64,000 nt of DNA from Triplophysa rosa (lineage: Eukaryota; Chordata; Actinopteri; Cypriniformes; Nemacheilidae), in contig NC_079898.1 of the NCBI RefSeq assembly GCF_024868665.1, positions 875,170 through 939,169 on the forward strand, read 5' to 3'. The translations under genes and the position numbers were made by a program. The notes under the pieces were generated by a model. It made no database searches. It had not been told where the DNA came from and was given only the letters and a program-made list of their open reading frames with translations. Of this stretch, positions 10,195 through 22,758 are shown piece after piece. Each line of letters starts with the position of its first letter. Position 1 is the first letter of the stretch.

Positions 10195-12863
10195 CAATTA
10201 AAGCTGCAAGCAGCGATGATCGGGTCCTTGCGCAAAAGTGCAACCGCAACCCTGTGCCATCACCACCCGTCGGCCTCAGGAACAGTGAACGGTGGGCAAC
10301 GTGCATATAAGGAGTTACATTATAGATTTTTCCGTGCCATATTTCCTATTGCCAGCTGGTGGCGCTATGACTATAAGTGAACACTGACGTGGATATGTGT
10401 TCAGGCCAGGACTCTTATAAACATATGAAGTGTGAGGCCGGTCGGACATTGCGTGCCTGAGTTACTATAGCTTCCTGTTTCATGGCGAAACATCAAACTT
10501 TGTCACGCCTCCATGGACACGCCCCTCATGAAAAGTCTGGAACTTGCAATGTATCGTCACAAAGGTCTAGGAAGTTATATTATAGAAAGACTTTAATTTA
10601 TTTACATGTACCAGATTTCCTGTTATTTATTTAAATGTGTCACATTCACTTTTGCCAGCTTGTGGCACTATTGCTATAAGTGAACACTGACATGGATATG
10701 TGTAATCATAGGCGAGAAAATTAATGCAGGCGAATTATAGTAGGATTTGTTATTTATTTAAATGTGTCACATTCCCTTTTGCCAGCTGGTGGCGCTATTG
10801 CTATAAGTGAACACTGACATGGATATGTGTAATCATAGGCGATAAAATTAATGCAGGCGAATTATAGTAGGATTTGTTATTTATTTAAATGTGTCACATT
10901 CCCTTTTGCCAGCTGGTGGCGCTATTGCTATGAGTGAACACTGACATGGATATGTGTACAGGACAGGACTCTTATCAAACATGTGAAGTGTGAGGCCATT
11001 CAGACATTGTGTGCCTGAGTTACTATAGCTTCCTGTTTCATGGCGAAACATCAAACTTTTTCATGCCGCCACGCACAGGCCCCTCAATGAAAAGTCAGCA
11101 ACTTGCAATGTATCGTCACAAAGGTCTGAAGATCATACTGGCTATACTGGTCAAATATGATGCTGACTTGTTTGAATCTGTATGAGGAGTAAATCACAGT
11201 TTAAAACATGCCACTTCCAGTTTCCTGCAGGTGGCGCTATAACTGTAACTGAATATTACCATGTATTTGTCTTCAGGCCAGGACTTTTATCAAATGTGTG
11301 AAGTCTGAGCAGTTAAAAACAGTTTAAAACATGCCATTTCCTGTGTCCTGCAGGTGGCGCTATAACTGTATCTGAATTTTGCCATGTAAAGAAAAAAAGT
11401 AAATGATAGGTGATAAAATGAATGCAGGCGAATTATAGTAGGATATGTTATTTATTTAAATGTGTCACATTCCCTTTTGCCAGCTGGTGGTGCTATTGCT
11501 ATAAATGAACACTGACATGGATATGTGTTCAGGCCAGGACTATTATCAAACATGTGAAGTGTGAGGCTGGTCGGACATTGTGTGCCTGAGTTACTATAGC
11601 TTCCTGTTTCATGGCGAAACATCAAACTTTTTCAGGCCGCCACGCACAGGCCCCTCAACTAAAAGTCAGGATCATGAAATGTATCATCACAAAGGTCTGA
11701 AGATCATACTGGCTATACTGTTCAAATATGATGCTGACCTGTTCGAATCTCTATGAGGAGTCAATCACAGTTTGAAACATGTCACTTCCAGTTTCCTGCA
11801 GGTGGCGCTATAACTGTATCTGAAAATTACCATGTAGATGTCTTCAGGCCAGGTCTCTTATCAAACATGTGAAGTTTGGGGCTGTTCAGACATTGTGTAC
11901 CTGAGTTACTATAGCTTCCTGTTTCATGGCGAAACATCAAACTTTGTCAGGCCGCCACGGACACGCCCCTCAACGAAAAGTCAGGAACTTGCAATGTATC
12001 TTCACAAAGGTCTGAAGATCATACTGGCTGTACACTTCAAATATGATGCTGATCTGTTGAAATGTCTATGAGGAGTCAATAACAGGTTAAAACATGCCAC
12101 TTCCTGTTGCCAGCAGGTGGCGCTATAACTGTATCTGAATATTACCAAGTAGATGTCTTCAGGCCAAGACTTTTATCAAATGTGTGATGTCTGGGTGAAG
12201 TCTGGGGCCTGTTGGACATTGTATGCCTGAGTTACAACAACTTCCTGTTCATGGCGAAACGCCAAACTTTGGCAGGCCGCCAGGGTCACGTTCCCCCACG
12301 AAAAGTCAAGATTTCCGCAATTTAGCTTCGCAAAGACCTCAAGATAAGAATGACATGAAAATGATGTTGATCGGATTAAAACTCTAGGTGGAGTTCGTTA
12401 AAGTACGACGACTGGAAATTGAAACAAATTACAAAATTGCACAGGAAATCAAAAATAACGGACTTCCTGTTGGATTTAGAGATATGCTCCAAGAGACTTT
12501 TCTTAATGATTCGGGGTGTTCTATCAGCCCACCAAATTTGGTGCATGTACGTATTGCGTAGTGGCCTGGGCAGTTCTAGGTGGCGCTAGCGAGACATTTT
12601 GCCACGGCAAATTTTAAAACCCATATCAGACGTAAATTTTTGCAAGGTCTGATGCGTGTGCAAATTATTGTGAGTTTTTGAGCATGTTTAGGCCTTCAAA
12701 TTAGCGATCAAAGAGGGAGAAGAAGAAGAAGAATAAACAACACAGAAACAAAAGGGCTCTGCACTACAGTGCAAGCCGGTGGCTTGCTCCTCCGTGCTCG
12801 GGCCCTAATAATAATAAACAACACAGAAACAAAAGGGCTCTGCACTACGGTGCCAAGCCGGTG
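10195..12863 (+). repeat. GGTGGCGCTA-box dispersed repeat, copy 1 (cut by gap)
   Basis: It opens with GCTGCAAGCAGCGATGATC and ends near 12733-12810 with GTGCTCGGGCCCTAATAATA, followed by a second partial copy of that end running into the N gap. The interior is an imperfect array in which a (C/G)AGNTGGTGGCGCTAT or GCAGGTGGCGCTATAACTG box recurs (10357, 10780, 10905, 11225, 11350, 11800, 12113, 12575). The boxes are separated by 'ttactatagcttcctgtttcatggcg' and 'ggtctgaagatcatactgg' blocks. It is non-coding; ORFs are incidental. Confidence 0.7.
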
Positions 12864-13584
12864 NNNNNNNNNNNNNNNNNNNNNNNNNNNNNNNNNNNNN
12901 NNNNNNNNNNNNNNNNNNNNNNNNNNNNNNNNNNNNNNNNNNNNNNNNNNNNNNNNNNNNNNNNNNNNNNNNNNNNNNNNNNNNNNNNNNNNNNNNNNNN
13001 NNNNNNNNNNNNNNNNNNNNNNNNNNNNNNNNNNNNNNNNNNNNNNNNNNNNNNNNNNNNNNNNNNNNNNNNNNNNNNNNNNNNNNNNNNNNNNNNNNNN
13101 NNNNNNNNNNNNNNNNNNNNNNNNNNNNNNNNNNNNNNNNNNNNNNNNNNNNNNNNNNNNNNNNNNNNNNNNNNNNNNNNNNNNNNNNNNNNNNNNNNNN
13201 NNNNNNNNNNNNNNNNNNNNNNNNNNNNNNNNNNNNNNNNNNNNNNNNNNNNNNNNNNNNNNNNNNNNNNNNNNNNNNNNNNNNNNNNNNNNNNNNNNNN
13301 NNNNNNNNNNNNNNNNNNNNNNNNNNNNNNNNNNNNNNNNNNNNNNNNNNNNNNNNNNNNNNNNNNNNNNNNNNNNNNNNNNNNNNNNNNNNNNNNNNNN
13401 NNNNNNNNNNNNNNNNNNNNNNNNNNNNNNNNNNNNNNNNNNNNNNNNNNNNNNNNNNNNNNNNNNNNNNNNNNNNNNNNNNNNNNNNNNNNNNNNNNNN
13501 NNNNNNNNNNNNNNNNNNNNNNNNNNNNNNNNNNNNNNNNNNNNNNNNNNNNNNNNNNNNNNNNNNNNNNNNNNNNNNNNNNNN
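12864..13584. other. assembly gap (721 N)
   Basis: A run of N replaces sequence within the repeat array. Any ORF spanning it is meaningless. A single N also occurs at 20661. Confidence 0.99.
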
Positions 13585-13835
13585 ACTTGGTTAAAATGAT
13601 TAAAATATACTTATATGTTCAAACAACACTCAATCAATGCTTAAGTATACTGATTATGTCATTAAATCATTAAATCATCTTCATATATTCACTTGTATAA
13701 TAGTTATTGGTCTGATTATTAACACATCTATGGTAATATCATTCCTATGAATACTTCTTATAAGTGGGATGTACAACAGAGCCCAAAAGTGCACATATGC
13801 ACAAAATGACACAAAATGATCAGAATTATGCACAA
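13585..13835. other. short AT-rich stretch after the gap
   Basis: No gene, repeat boundary or RNA was recognised. Confidence 0.5.
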
Positions 13836-15510
13836 TTACAAGCAGCGATGATCGGGCCCTCGCGCAAAAGTGCAACCGCAACCCTGTGCCATCACCACCC
13901 GTCGGCCTCAGGAACAGTGAACGGTGGGCAACGTGCATATAAGGAGTTACATTATAGATTTTTCCGTGCCATATTTCCTATTGCCAGCTGGTGGCGCTAT
14001 GACTATAAGTGAACACTGACGTGGATATGTGTTCAGGCCAGGACTCTTATCAAACATATGAAGTATGAGGCTTGTCGGATATTGTGTGCCTGAGTTACTA
14101 TAGCTTCCTGTTTCATGGCGAAACATCAAACTTTATCAGGTCGCCACGGACACGCCCCTCAATGAAAAGTCAGGATCATGAAATGTATCATCACAAAGGT
14201 CTGAAGATCATACTGGCTATACAGTTCAAATATGATGCTGACCTGTTTGAAGCTCTATGAGCAGTTAAAGACTGTTTAAAACATGCCATTTCCTGTTTCC
14301 TGCAGGTGGCGCTATAACTGTATCTGAATATTGCCATGTAGATGTCTTCCAGGCCAGGACTCTTATGAAACATATGAAGTATGAGGCTGGTCGGACATTG
14401 TGTGCCTGAGTTACTATAGCTTCCTTTTTCATGGCGAAACATCAAACTTTATCAGGTCGCCACGGACACGCCCCTCAATGAAAAGTCAGGATCATGAAAT
14501 GTATCATCACAAAGGTCTGAAGATCATACTGGCCAAATATGATTCTGACCTGTTTAAATCTGTATGAGGAGTTAATCACAGTTTAAAACATGCCACTTCC
14601 TGTTTCCTGCAGGTGACGCTATAACAGTATCTGAATATTACCATGTAGATGTCTTCAGGCCAGGACTCTTATCAAATGTGTGAAGTGTGAGACTGGTTAG
14701 ACATTGTGTGCTGAGTTACTATAGCTTCCTGTTTCATGGCGAAACATCAACTCTTTGACACGCCCCTCAACGAAAAGTCAGGAACTTGCAATGTATCGTC
14801 ACAAAGGTCTAGGAAGTTATATTATAGAAAGACTTTAATTTATTTACATGTACCAGATTTCCTGTTATTTATTTAAATGTGTCACATTCCCTTTTGCCAG
14901 CTGGTGGCGCTATTGCCATAAGTGAACACTGACATGGATATGTGTAATCATAGGCGATAAAATTAATGCAGGCGAATTATAGTAGGATTTGTTATTTATT
15001 TAAATGTGTCACATTCCCTTTTGCCAGCTGGTGGCGCTATTGCTATGAGTGAACAGTGACATGGATATGTGTTCAGGCCAGGACTCTTCTCAAACATGTG
15101 AAGTTTGGGTCTGGTCAGACATTGTGTGCCTGAGTTACTATAGCTTCCTGTTTCATAGCGAAACATCATACTTTGTCCACCACCACGGACACGCCCCTCA
15201 GAGAAAAGTTAAGATCTTTCAATGTATAATCACAAAGGTCTGAAGATCATACTGGTCAAATATGATGCTGACTTGTTTGAATCTGTATGAGGAGTAAATC
15301 ACAGTTTAAAACATGTCACTTCCTGTTGCCAGTAGGTGGCGCTATAACTGTATCTGAATATTACCATGTAGATGTCTTCAGGCCAGGACTTTTATCAAAT
15401 GTGTGAAGTCTGGGTGAAGTCTGAGGCCTGTTGGACATTGTAGGCCTGAGTTACAACAACTTCCTGTTCATGGCGAAACGCCAAACTTTGGCAGGCCACC
15501 AGGGTCATAT
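13836..15510 (+). repeat. GGTGGCGCTA-box dispersed repeat, copy 2 (3' truncated)
   Basis: It matches copy 1 from CAAGCAGCGATGATCGGG onward with the same box order. It stops abruptly at '..ccagggtca', where DIRS A begins. In copy 1 the equivalent sequence continues for about 500 bp more to the terminal GGGCCCTAATAATA. Confidence 0.7.
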
Positions 15511-15924
15511 ACCTGGGATATGTGTGGCTCGCAGGGATCTGCTCACCTGCAGACTCCACTGGAGGAGGCGTCGGGCGAGTCGTGTTAGCTGCCGTGAGCG
15601 AACGCCACCCTGGCGGTTTATATACGCTACGGCAGTTGTGCTGTCTGACCAGACCAGCACGTGCTTGTCCTGCACGAGAAGTTGTAGCCCCTTCAGTGCA
15701 GGAAGCACATCCAACAACTCTAGGCAGTTGATATGCCTGCGCAGGCGGGGGCCCGTCCATCGCCCCGACACTGCGTGCCCGTTGCACACGGCACCCCAAC
15801 CCTGCAGAGTGGCGTCTGTCGTCACCACGACGTGCCTCGTGACCTGCCCGAGAGGGACCACCGTCCGTAGAAAGGTCATTGAAGACCAAGGGGTTAGGGT
15901 GCATCGGCAGAGAGGTGTAATCAC
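15505..15924 (-). pseudogene. DIRS A RNase H domain (truncated)
   Basis: The frame shows VVTTDATLQGWGAV (first catalytic Asp), an INCLELL segment (Glu) and VLVWSDSTTAVAYIN (second Asp), followed by RSRQLTRLARRLL. This is the RNase H typical of DIRS1-like elements, which act in cytoplasmic or nuclear cDNA synthesis. It breaks off at ATHIPG, where the element ends, so the downstream recombinase region is lost. Confidence 0.8.
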
Positions 15925-17560
15925 CTTCCGCCTGCTGCCGGTGTGCCACTCTCTCCAGGGAACTCAACTCTGTAGCCAGTGTTGGAGCGGTCTCATGTGC
16001 ATCAACCCGAGGGGTATCACCACCGTCGAGGATGCCATGTGCCCAGGAGCCTCTTGTTTCAGGGGGGCCGCTGACTGCTTGAAATATTCCAGGCAGTTCA
16101 ACACTGACTTAGCCCCCTCTGTAGTCAGTCGCGGTGTAATGGAGACAGAGTTGAGTTCCATACCAAGAATGAAGTTGCTCTGCACAGGGGAGAGCTTGCT
16201 CTTTTCTCGGTTGACCTGTAGTCCCAATCGATCTAGGTGCCGAAGCACTACGTCCCTGTGTGTGTACAGGGACCTAGTGGACTCTCGCGAGTGTGTCAAA
16301 TGAGCAGGTTGTCAAGATAGTTTAGTACCTGCACACCACTCTCCCTGAGGGGAGTGAGGGCGGCTTCCACGATCTTCATAAAGACTCGTGGGAACAGGCA
16401 CAGACCGAAAGGGTGGACTCTGTACTGATATGCCTGACCCTTGAAAGCGAACCGTAGGAACGGGCGATGACGAGGGAGAATCGAGACATGAAAGTAAGCG
16501 TCCTTCAGGTCGATTGCCATGAACCAATCTTGACATCTGATAGATGCCAGGATGCGCTTCTGCGTGAGCATCCTGAACGGCAGCTTGAGTAGGTGCCTGT
16601 TCAGGGTACGCAGATCTAGCAGCCCCCTTTTTGGGGACGATGAAGTACGGGCTGTAAAACCCATTGAACATCTCGGCTAGAGGGACAAGCACGATCGCTT
16701 CCTCTCCAGAGGGGTTGCGACCTCGTCCCGAAGCACGGGAGCATCCTTGCCTCTGACTGAGGTTGAGAGGATGCCCCGAAACTTGGGCGGGCGTCTGGGG
16801 AGTGACTGCGTAGCCGAGACGGATCGTATCCCATAGTCACCGTGGCAGTTTGGAAAGCCTTGTCAGGCTCCCAGGGACCGATACGGGGAGGCTAGGTGTA
16901 CGTTCTGCTTCATCGACCTCCCGGGGGGTGGTTCGATGGCCGGCAGTGTGGATCCCTCGCCGTGGGCCCCCGGAGAGGAGATCGGCTCTGCAGTTTTACC
17001 TGCCTGGCGATGATGTAGCACAACGCACCATCGATTGAGAGTGCTTAAGCTGATGATTATCCTCAACATTGGGTCTCGCCTCAACGTTGAGTTGCCAAAC
17101 ACCGTCGTGTAGAGGGTGAGAGCTGCTGTGATAATACCTAGACGATGATGTAGCACAACGCACCGTCGATTGAGAGTGCTTAGGCTGCTGATTATTATAC
17201 TCGACATTGGGTCTCGCCGTGAAAAATATCGAAAAAAGAGAAAAACTCTTAGAAGTGGGCTGTTGGGACGGGGCAGGAACCGTCCCGGATCGACCAACCA
17301 GCGATGGAATGGCTGGGGTCGGGCCCGAAGGTATTCTCGATCTCCCTGGGGTCTTCCCATGAGGGCCGCTTTGGCTTCCGTCGCGGCTACTGACGGGGAT
17401 GTGGTCTCCTCATCGATGTATTCTTCCGGGGGGCTGCCTGCGTGGGGGGCACCGAAACCGGAAGGCGTCGAAGAGGACCAGGGCTGCTGGGAAGCAGACT
17501 TGCTTGATATCCTCTGTCTGCTTCTTTACTGTCGAGTGCGGCTCGAAAGTAACACCACGG
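15511..17560 (-). mobile_element. DIRS A: DIRS1-like retrotransposon fragment
   Basis: The fragment encodes, on the minus strand, part of gag, a reverse transcriptase and an RNase H in DIRS order, and aligns internally with DIRS C (54130-56000). It lacks both inverted terminal repeats and the tyrosine recombinase. The left edge abuts the GGTGGCGCTA repeat; the right edge is where similarity to DIRS B and C ends. A roughly 130-bp segment ('gatgatgtagcacaacgcacc...') is tandemly duplicated at about 17010 and 17145. Confidence 0.8.
15964..16692 (-). pseudogene. DIRS A reverse transcriptase (frameshifted, catalytic Asp lost)
   Basis: Two overlapping minus-strand frames share the RT. One carries the 'FNGFYSPYFIVPKKG' palm start. 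The main one carries LDLRTLNRHLL, WFMAIDLKDAYFHV and HPFGLCLFPRVF, then NYLDNLLI. DIRS RTs normally have YxDD at the last motif; here it reads YLDN, so one catalytic Asp is replaced. The connection/thumb part (SLYTHRDVVLRHLDRLGLQVN) is in another frame (15964-16299). The copy cannot encode an active enzyme. Confidence 0.8.
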
Positions 17561-18278
17561 GGCAGGAACCATCACTTCCCGATACAAACACGCCCCATTG
17601 AATAAGCCCACCCCCGCCATTGATTGACAGTACAAGTCAGAGGAAACACAAATGCAAAGGGATTTGCGATTTCATTTGAGTTTTGGCAGGCTTAGTACGC
17701 GACGCCAGAGGAAGTGAAATGGCATATGGGGAATTGCTATTGCGATTTAAATATGGCAGGGTCCTAACTCGTAAGACACAGGTAATTCATTTGCAAATAG
17801 ACTTTGCTTTTCCTTTTGAAATTTGGCAGACATTGTACATTCGCGTAAATGCAAATGAAAACGGTTTGCATTTGCGTTTGAATTATGTCACAATTTTGAC
17901 ACGACAAATAGAAAACGCATTTGCAAATGCAGTTTGCAATTCCTTTTTAATATAGTCCGCAGAATCATTCCATACCATTCTGTAGACTTTGTACATTTTA
18001 ATAGAGACAAACATGTAGATCTTTGCTAGAGATGTTTTATTTAAGATGAATATTTATGATTACAGACAAGCTACAATGTATTGATATGCTATTTGTAAAT
18101 TAAAACATATTTGTAAACTAAAGGAGCATCTCATGGAGCATCTTAATAAGGATCTGAGCTAGCATGAGCTAAAAATGAACTGTTGCGTTGTTATGCACGA
18201 CTGAACATAAAATGAACAGACGGAGGTGCTCTGTTTATGATTTTTTTATTTTTCTTTGGTCACACATGACTTCTCTCT
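17561..18278. other. non-coding; diverged 'aaatgcaaa' repeat
   Basis: Between about 17640 and 17960 the words 'atttgc(a/g)' and 'ttgaattttgg/tatgtcaca' recur at about 80-100 bp spacing, suggesting a diverged tandem repeat. The rest is AT-rich and featureless. No gene was seen. Confidence 0.4.
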
Positions 18279-18282
18279 TTAA

Positions 18283-18912
18283 AGTCGACATGAAACGGAA
18301 GTAGCGATAGTATATTTTCACGTATTGTGACGTATAGTTGAGTGACACTTTTGAAATGAGAAAAAATGTAGGGCGGGACTTGATTTCATCCATCGAGAAC
18401 TGATTGGATCGTTGAAAGTTGGGCGTTGCTAAAAAAATGGGAGCAGATTTGAACGCCACTTTGCAATCTGTCAGACATTGTAGCCCCGCCCTCGCGCCAT
18501 TCCTCGTGACCAGAAGTGAAGAGAGGTTAAGGACCACTTGTGTGGGCGGAGTTACGCCACCACTATTTTTAAACCGGTTGAGGCGGCCAAATATGGACAG
18601 GATTCCGGTCAGAGAATCAGAGATTGGAGAAGAGATTCTTCACAAAGATGTTTATTGAACAGTCTTAGGGTTGTCATCTGCACTAAGTATTATTTGGCAA
18701 TGATCTGCATTAATGCTCTTGAATTGTCTGTGACTATCCGCCGCCATATTTCCAAGTAGTGCAGAGGAGGAGGAGGTTCACGCTTTTGATTAAAGTTTAC
18801 AAGTGAAAATTAATTTGAAAAAAGAATGATGTGCACGGATAAATAATTTATAATAAATATTCTACCACTGCGTAAAACAATTAGAATTAGCACTTTTAAT
18901 TTCATGTCGACT
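18283..18912. mobile_element. TTAA-flanked MITE (630 bp)
   Basis: The inverted ends AGTCGACATGAAA and TTTCATGTCGACT are flanked on both sides by TTAA (18279-18282 and 18913-18916). A TTAA duplication is the mark of piggyBac- or Kolobok-type transposition (family knowledge). There is no transposase. ORFs inside are incidental. Confidence 0.75.
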
Positions 18913-19021
18913 TTAAAGTATTTTTGAAACAACATTTGAGAATATTTAGATATTGTGTCACGATCCAGTCAATTGCTGTGTCCCAATCAGCATACTATCC
19001 ATCCTAAATAGCATTGGAAAG

Positions 19022-21510
19022 CAGAGGTGGACAGTAACGAAGTAAATTTACCTGAGTACTGTACTTAAGTACACTTTTTGAGTATCTGTACTTTATTTGA
19101 GTATTATTTTTTCTGAGTACTTGTACTTTAACTTCACTACATTTGAAAGACAAATATCATACTTTTTACTCCACTACATTTATAAAAAGGTCCAAAAGTA
19201 TTTTCCACTGAGTTAGTGAATCATTTACCAACTCTTCAAATACGCAATTTGAATCATTATTCGTCCAACATTCAAAACACACATTAATTTAAGAGATAAA
19301 CACTGCAAAAAGGCAGATGTAAGTGTTCAAATGAATATTAATGCGCATATGCAACATTACCTACGGTACTACGATACTACAGTTTAAAAAATAGAGAGGC
19401 ATCGCAGGTATTTTGAAGCTTTAGCATCGCGATGCTACCGTAGCACTGTTACAATTGGAACCGTGGCAAGCCCTAATTAAATGAAGAGTGTATCACTTCA
19501 AAATTTGCCCCCATTGACTTTCCATAGTAGTTTTTATTCCTACTATGGAAAGTCAATGGGGGCAAATTTTGCAGTGAGCAACTCCTTTAAGAGCTTTATA
19601 TGTTTAGCACATATATGTTTAGTTTAGATATAATCCTGTATGATCATTTAGCCTAATTATCCTCATTAGCCCCCTAGGCCTATATGTATTTATGAGCCGT
19701 GTTCTTTTATTTTGTATATTCCCTTTACCAGTTTTAGCAGCAATTTACCAGTAAGTAGTAAGGTTCTTGTAAATAGTAAGTGTAGAAGCCATGTGTTTGT
19801 TGGATTTATTACCATTTGTATTACCATAATAAACATAAACTTAGCTAGTATGTTTTAGTTGCTGTGGTTTTACTAAAGATTATTAATTGGAGTATGGTTC
19901 CTATATTTAGAAAATGGTAAATGTGTGGATACTGTGGTTTTACTGCAAATACCATCCCTGCTGAAAAAAACAATGAATTTTTAATTAGAATGAGATTTTT
20001 AAATTAAATTCCTCTTTGTAGTGTGTTTTGGGTTTTATTCCAATAGGATTTACCATCCCACCAATAAAATCCATCACATACAAGTAGACAACAAGTATCC
20101 ATAGTACAATTCCCATTATAACCATTAAATCCATTACATTTTATGTTGTATTTTGGGCAGGGTTCTATTGTTTTTATTTCAACAGGAATACTTCAACTAT
20201 AGTTACTTCAGTAAAAACATCATTCATTTTCCAATCGCTTTAAATGATAAGCAGCAGATCAGAAGTTAACAGCACGCGTAGCCAAGGTGTATGTGATGCT
20301 TATTTACCGTTTAGCCGTTATGCGATCATTTTCATGACAATGTTTCTACGATCTTTGACTGATCGTAACCACAGATGATTACACCACACTTTAACATTGC
20401 CTTTTTCGTCTTTTATTGTTCTATTTGCCTTTTAGAGCGCTATCAATGGTGTAGCAGCCCTACGTTTACATTGTTTAGCGGGGAAGATCCCAGAGTTGCC
20501 AGATTTGCGTTAAAAAAATCTGCCAAATGGCCATTCAAAGCTTGCCGGAAAACGCGAGCTTAGAAAAACTGAAATACTTGGCAACAGTAAAAGGTCCTGG
20601 CAGATCGCAAGCCAGATAAATTGCGCACACAGGAAACCCCGCTGCATAGAAACCATTTTTNATAAATACTGAAGTACACTAAAATATTTACTATGATAAG
20701 ACTCAAAAACACTAGTATCTATGAGTTTTAGTAGTTTACTGTAGTAAATACTAAAGTACACTAGATCATTTTTCACGTAGGAACTAATTCAAATGTTGGA
20801 CAAATTTAATTGATACAGCAGTCTTTTATAAAGGGAATATTATTAGGCTTATTCTAAGGACTGTCAGAAATCTCAAAATCGGCCAGTAGGTGGCGTCAAT
20901 TTTCCACTGAGTTAGTGAATCATTTAACCAACTCGTTCAAATCGCCAATTTGAATCATTAACTCGTCCGAGACATTCAAAACACACATTCATTTTAGTAT
21001 TTACAAATGACTAAATGTAAATGTATTTGCTACAATTTATCCAATTACTACAGTTAATACAACAACATATTCTAGTGCAAAGTATAATACAGTTTACTAT
21101 AGTAAATACAAAATGTTTAATCTAAATCTGTGTTTTTTGTATAGATTTGAATTATATGGCACAGCATCGTGATACTACTTGGTATCGAGATACTTCAGCT
21201 GGTATAGTATCGTAAGACATGTTTATGGTACCGTGACAACCCTACATTTAATACAACTAATACTGTGAGCTACTCAGTGTATTCAGTAGGTTGCTTCAGG
21301 GGCATAAGGTATACGACAATAAAACAATGCACAACTGACATAAAGGAAATGTACTTTTAATACTTGAGTACTTTTAAAAGCACTTACTTCTGTACCTTAA
21401 CTTAAGTAAGAATCTGTCTTTACAGCTTTTACTTGTAGTGGAGTAATATTTGACCAGTAGTATCTGTACTTTCACTCAAGTAAGGAAGTTGTGTACTTCA
21501 TCCACCTCTG
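19022..21510 (+). mobile_element. hAT element, copy 1 (2.5 kb, non-coding)
   Basis: Ends CAGAGGTGGACAGTAAC and CATCCACCTCTG are flanked by the perfect 8-bp duplication TTGGAAAG (19014-19021 and 21511-21518). Both ends are rich in 'aagtac/gtactt' words. No transposase was found. A direct repeat of about 90 bp ('tttccactgagttagtgaatcattta') sits at about 19201 and 20898. The central block (about 19480-20665) occurs inverted in the related hAT at 43106-48034. Confidence 0.9.
19500..19570. repeat. perfect 31-bp inverted repeat, 9-nt loop
   Basis: Arms 19500-19530 and 19540-19570 (AAAATTTGCCCCCATTGACT... and complement) form a hairpin inside hAT copy 1. An imperfect relative is at about 47530-47600. 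It is probably a foldback MITE captured by the hAT. Confidence 0.9.
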
Positions 21511-21649
21511 TTGGAAAGTAGAATTAGTATGTCCCAGATCGTAATATGTTGATTCCCGGATGGTCGAATACTTCCGGTAGAAATTGGAAGTGCAGAATTA
21601 TGCAGACTCTAACGGCTGATATTACCCACAACTCACTGGAGCTAAAATG

Positions 21650-21859
21650 GATTACAGCAACTGATGGTTTTCTTTGAAACTGTAAGTGGGAGGAGTTTAT
21701 CTGCTGTTAAAACGAAAGTGAAAGAGTTTGAATCAAGTTTTCAGACAGTTCAGATGCTGATTTGTGAAAGACGAACACTTTAAACATATCCTACTTTAAT
21801 TCACGAGTCTAGTGGAAGAAGACATCTTAAGTCTGTTCTGAACCTACATCTGCTGAAAG
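21650..21859 (+). other. probable non-coding leader exon of the SNTX-GIMAP gene
   Basis: The sequence ends TGCTGAAAG|GTGAGT, a strong donor at 21859/21860. It contains no in-frame ATG leading into the gene. It lies 2.9 kb upstream of the start-codon exon, and before the hAT at 22759 inserted the distance was only about 0.9 kb. The 5' end is a guess. Confidence 0.5.
21714..21724 (+). promoter_or_regulatory. ISRE/IRF-like element
   Basis: GAAAGTGAAAG fits the GAAANNGAAA core bound by IRF/STAT complexes. It stands about 135 nt upstream of the first splice donor of the SNTX-GIMAP gene. Whether it lies just upstream of or inside the leader depends on the unknown transcription start. Interferon control is an inference from the motif and from the gene family. 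Confidence 0.5.
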
Positions 21860-22368
21860 GTGAGTGAACCTCTCCTGCTAATGAACATCGTAATGTTTCT
21901 GTAAAATCAAAAGGATTCACAACACAAAACTTCCTGAAACTCATTAAAACAATATGACAACTTGTGTTGTACAGATGTCAAGATTGTGTGAAATTAACAG
22001 AATTTACAGATATGTGGGTTCTGTGCTGGCAATTCATTCAAGATGTATTGCAGATGAGACATCAAATAGATGTGTGCTATCAGGGTTCTTTCAAATTTTT
22101 GTTCGGAAATCTATAAATAAAGAAGTTCTTTATTCTCATAACTCAGTTAACCCACGTTTAATCCTTTATATTGTTAAATTCAGAAGGTAGAATGGTCAGT
22201 AAATTAAGGTATACAGTAAACATCAGTGATGGAAAAAACTCTTATGTTGGTGATGAATGAATGCGTGAAAAATGTGTGCCATTATTATGCAGGTTTATGA
22301 CAGAAACAAACTGTAAGGAAATAATTAAGTAAAAAGTATCAAAATGAAACATTTAGGAGGTTTCTTAC

Positions 22369-22625
22369 CAGGGCTGGGTCTGCGGGGAGCTAAGGTGGGC
22401 ATTTTCTCCCCCAGATTTTCCTTGGACCCCTCCAAAAATGTCCAGCTGACAACATAATTACATATTTCTTTGATGTATCATCTCTTAAATAATGATGTGT
22501 CAAATCAATCACAGAACATTTTTAAAACTATGCATGCAATGAACTATGACTAAATACTAGAAAAACTGTTCTCCAACAAGAACATGTGATTGGCCCCCTC
22601 CCCAGCCAGCCTAGTACCGGACCTG
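22369..22625. mobile_element. hAT MITE (257 bp) in the first intron
   Basis: Ends CAGGGCTGGGTCTG and AGTACCGGACCTG are flanked by the 8-bp duplication TTTCTTAC (22361-22368 and 22626-22633). The interior has a C-rich stretch and no ORF. Confidence 0.8.
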
Positions 22626-22758
22626 TTTCTTACTATAAGAAGGAATTTATTTTATGTGATGTGTTTCATTCGACATGTCTCAGATTCTATCACTGATAAT
22701 GCCTTGCGTCTCTTTCAGTGTGAACACATTATTCAGATCTTGTCTCATGTGTTCAGGA

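Noticed and set aside
12769..13673. Long ORFs of mostly X residues
   Set aside because: They span the assembly gap of N and carry no information.
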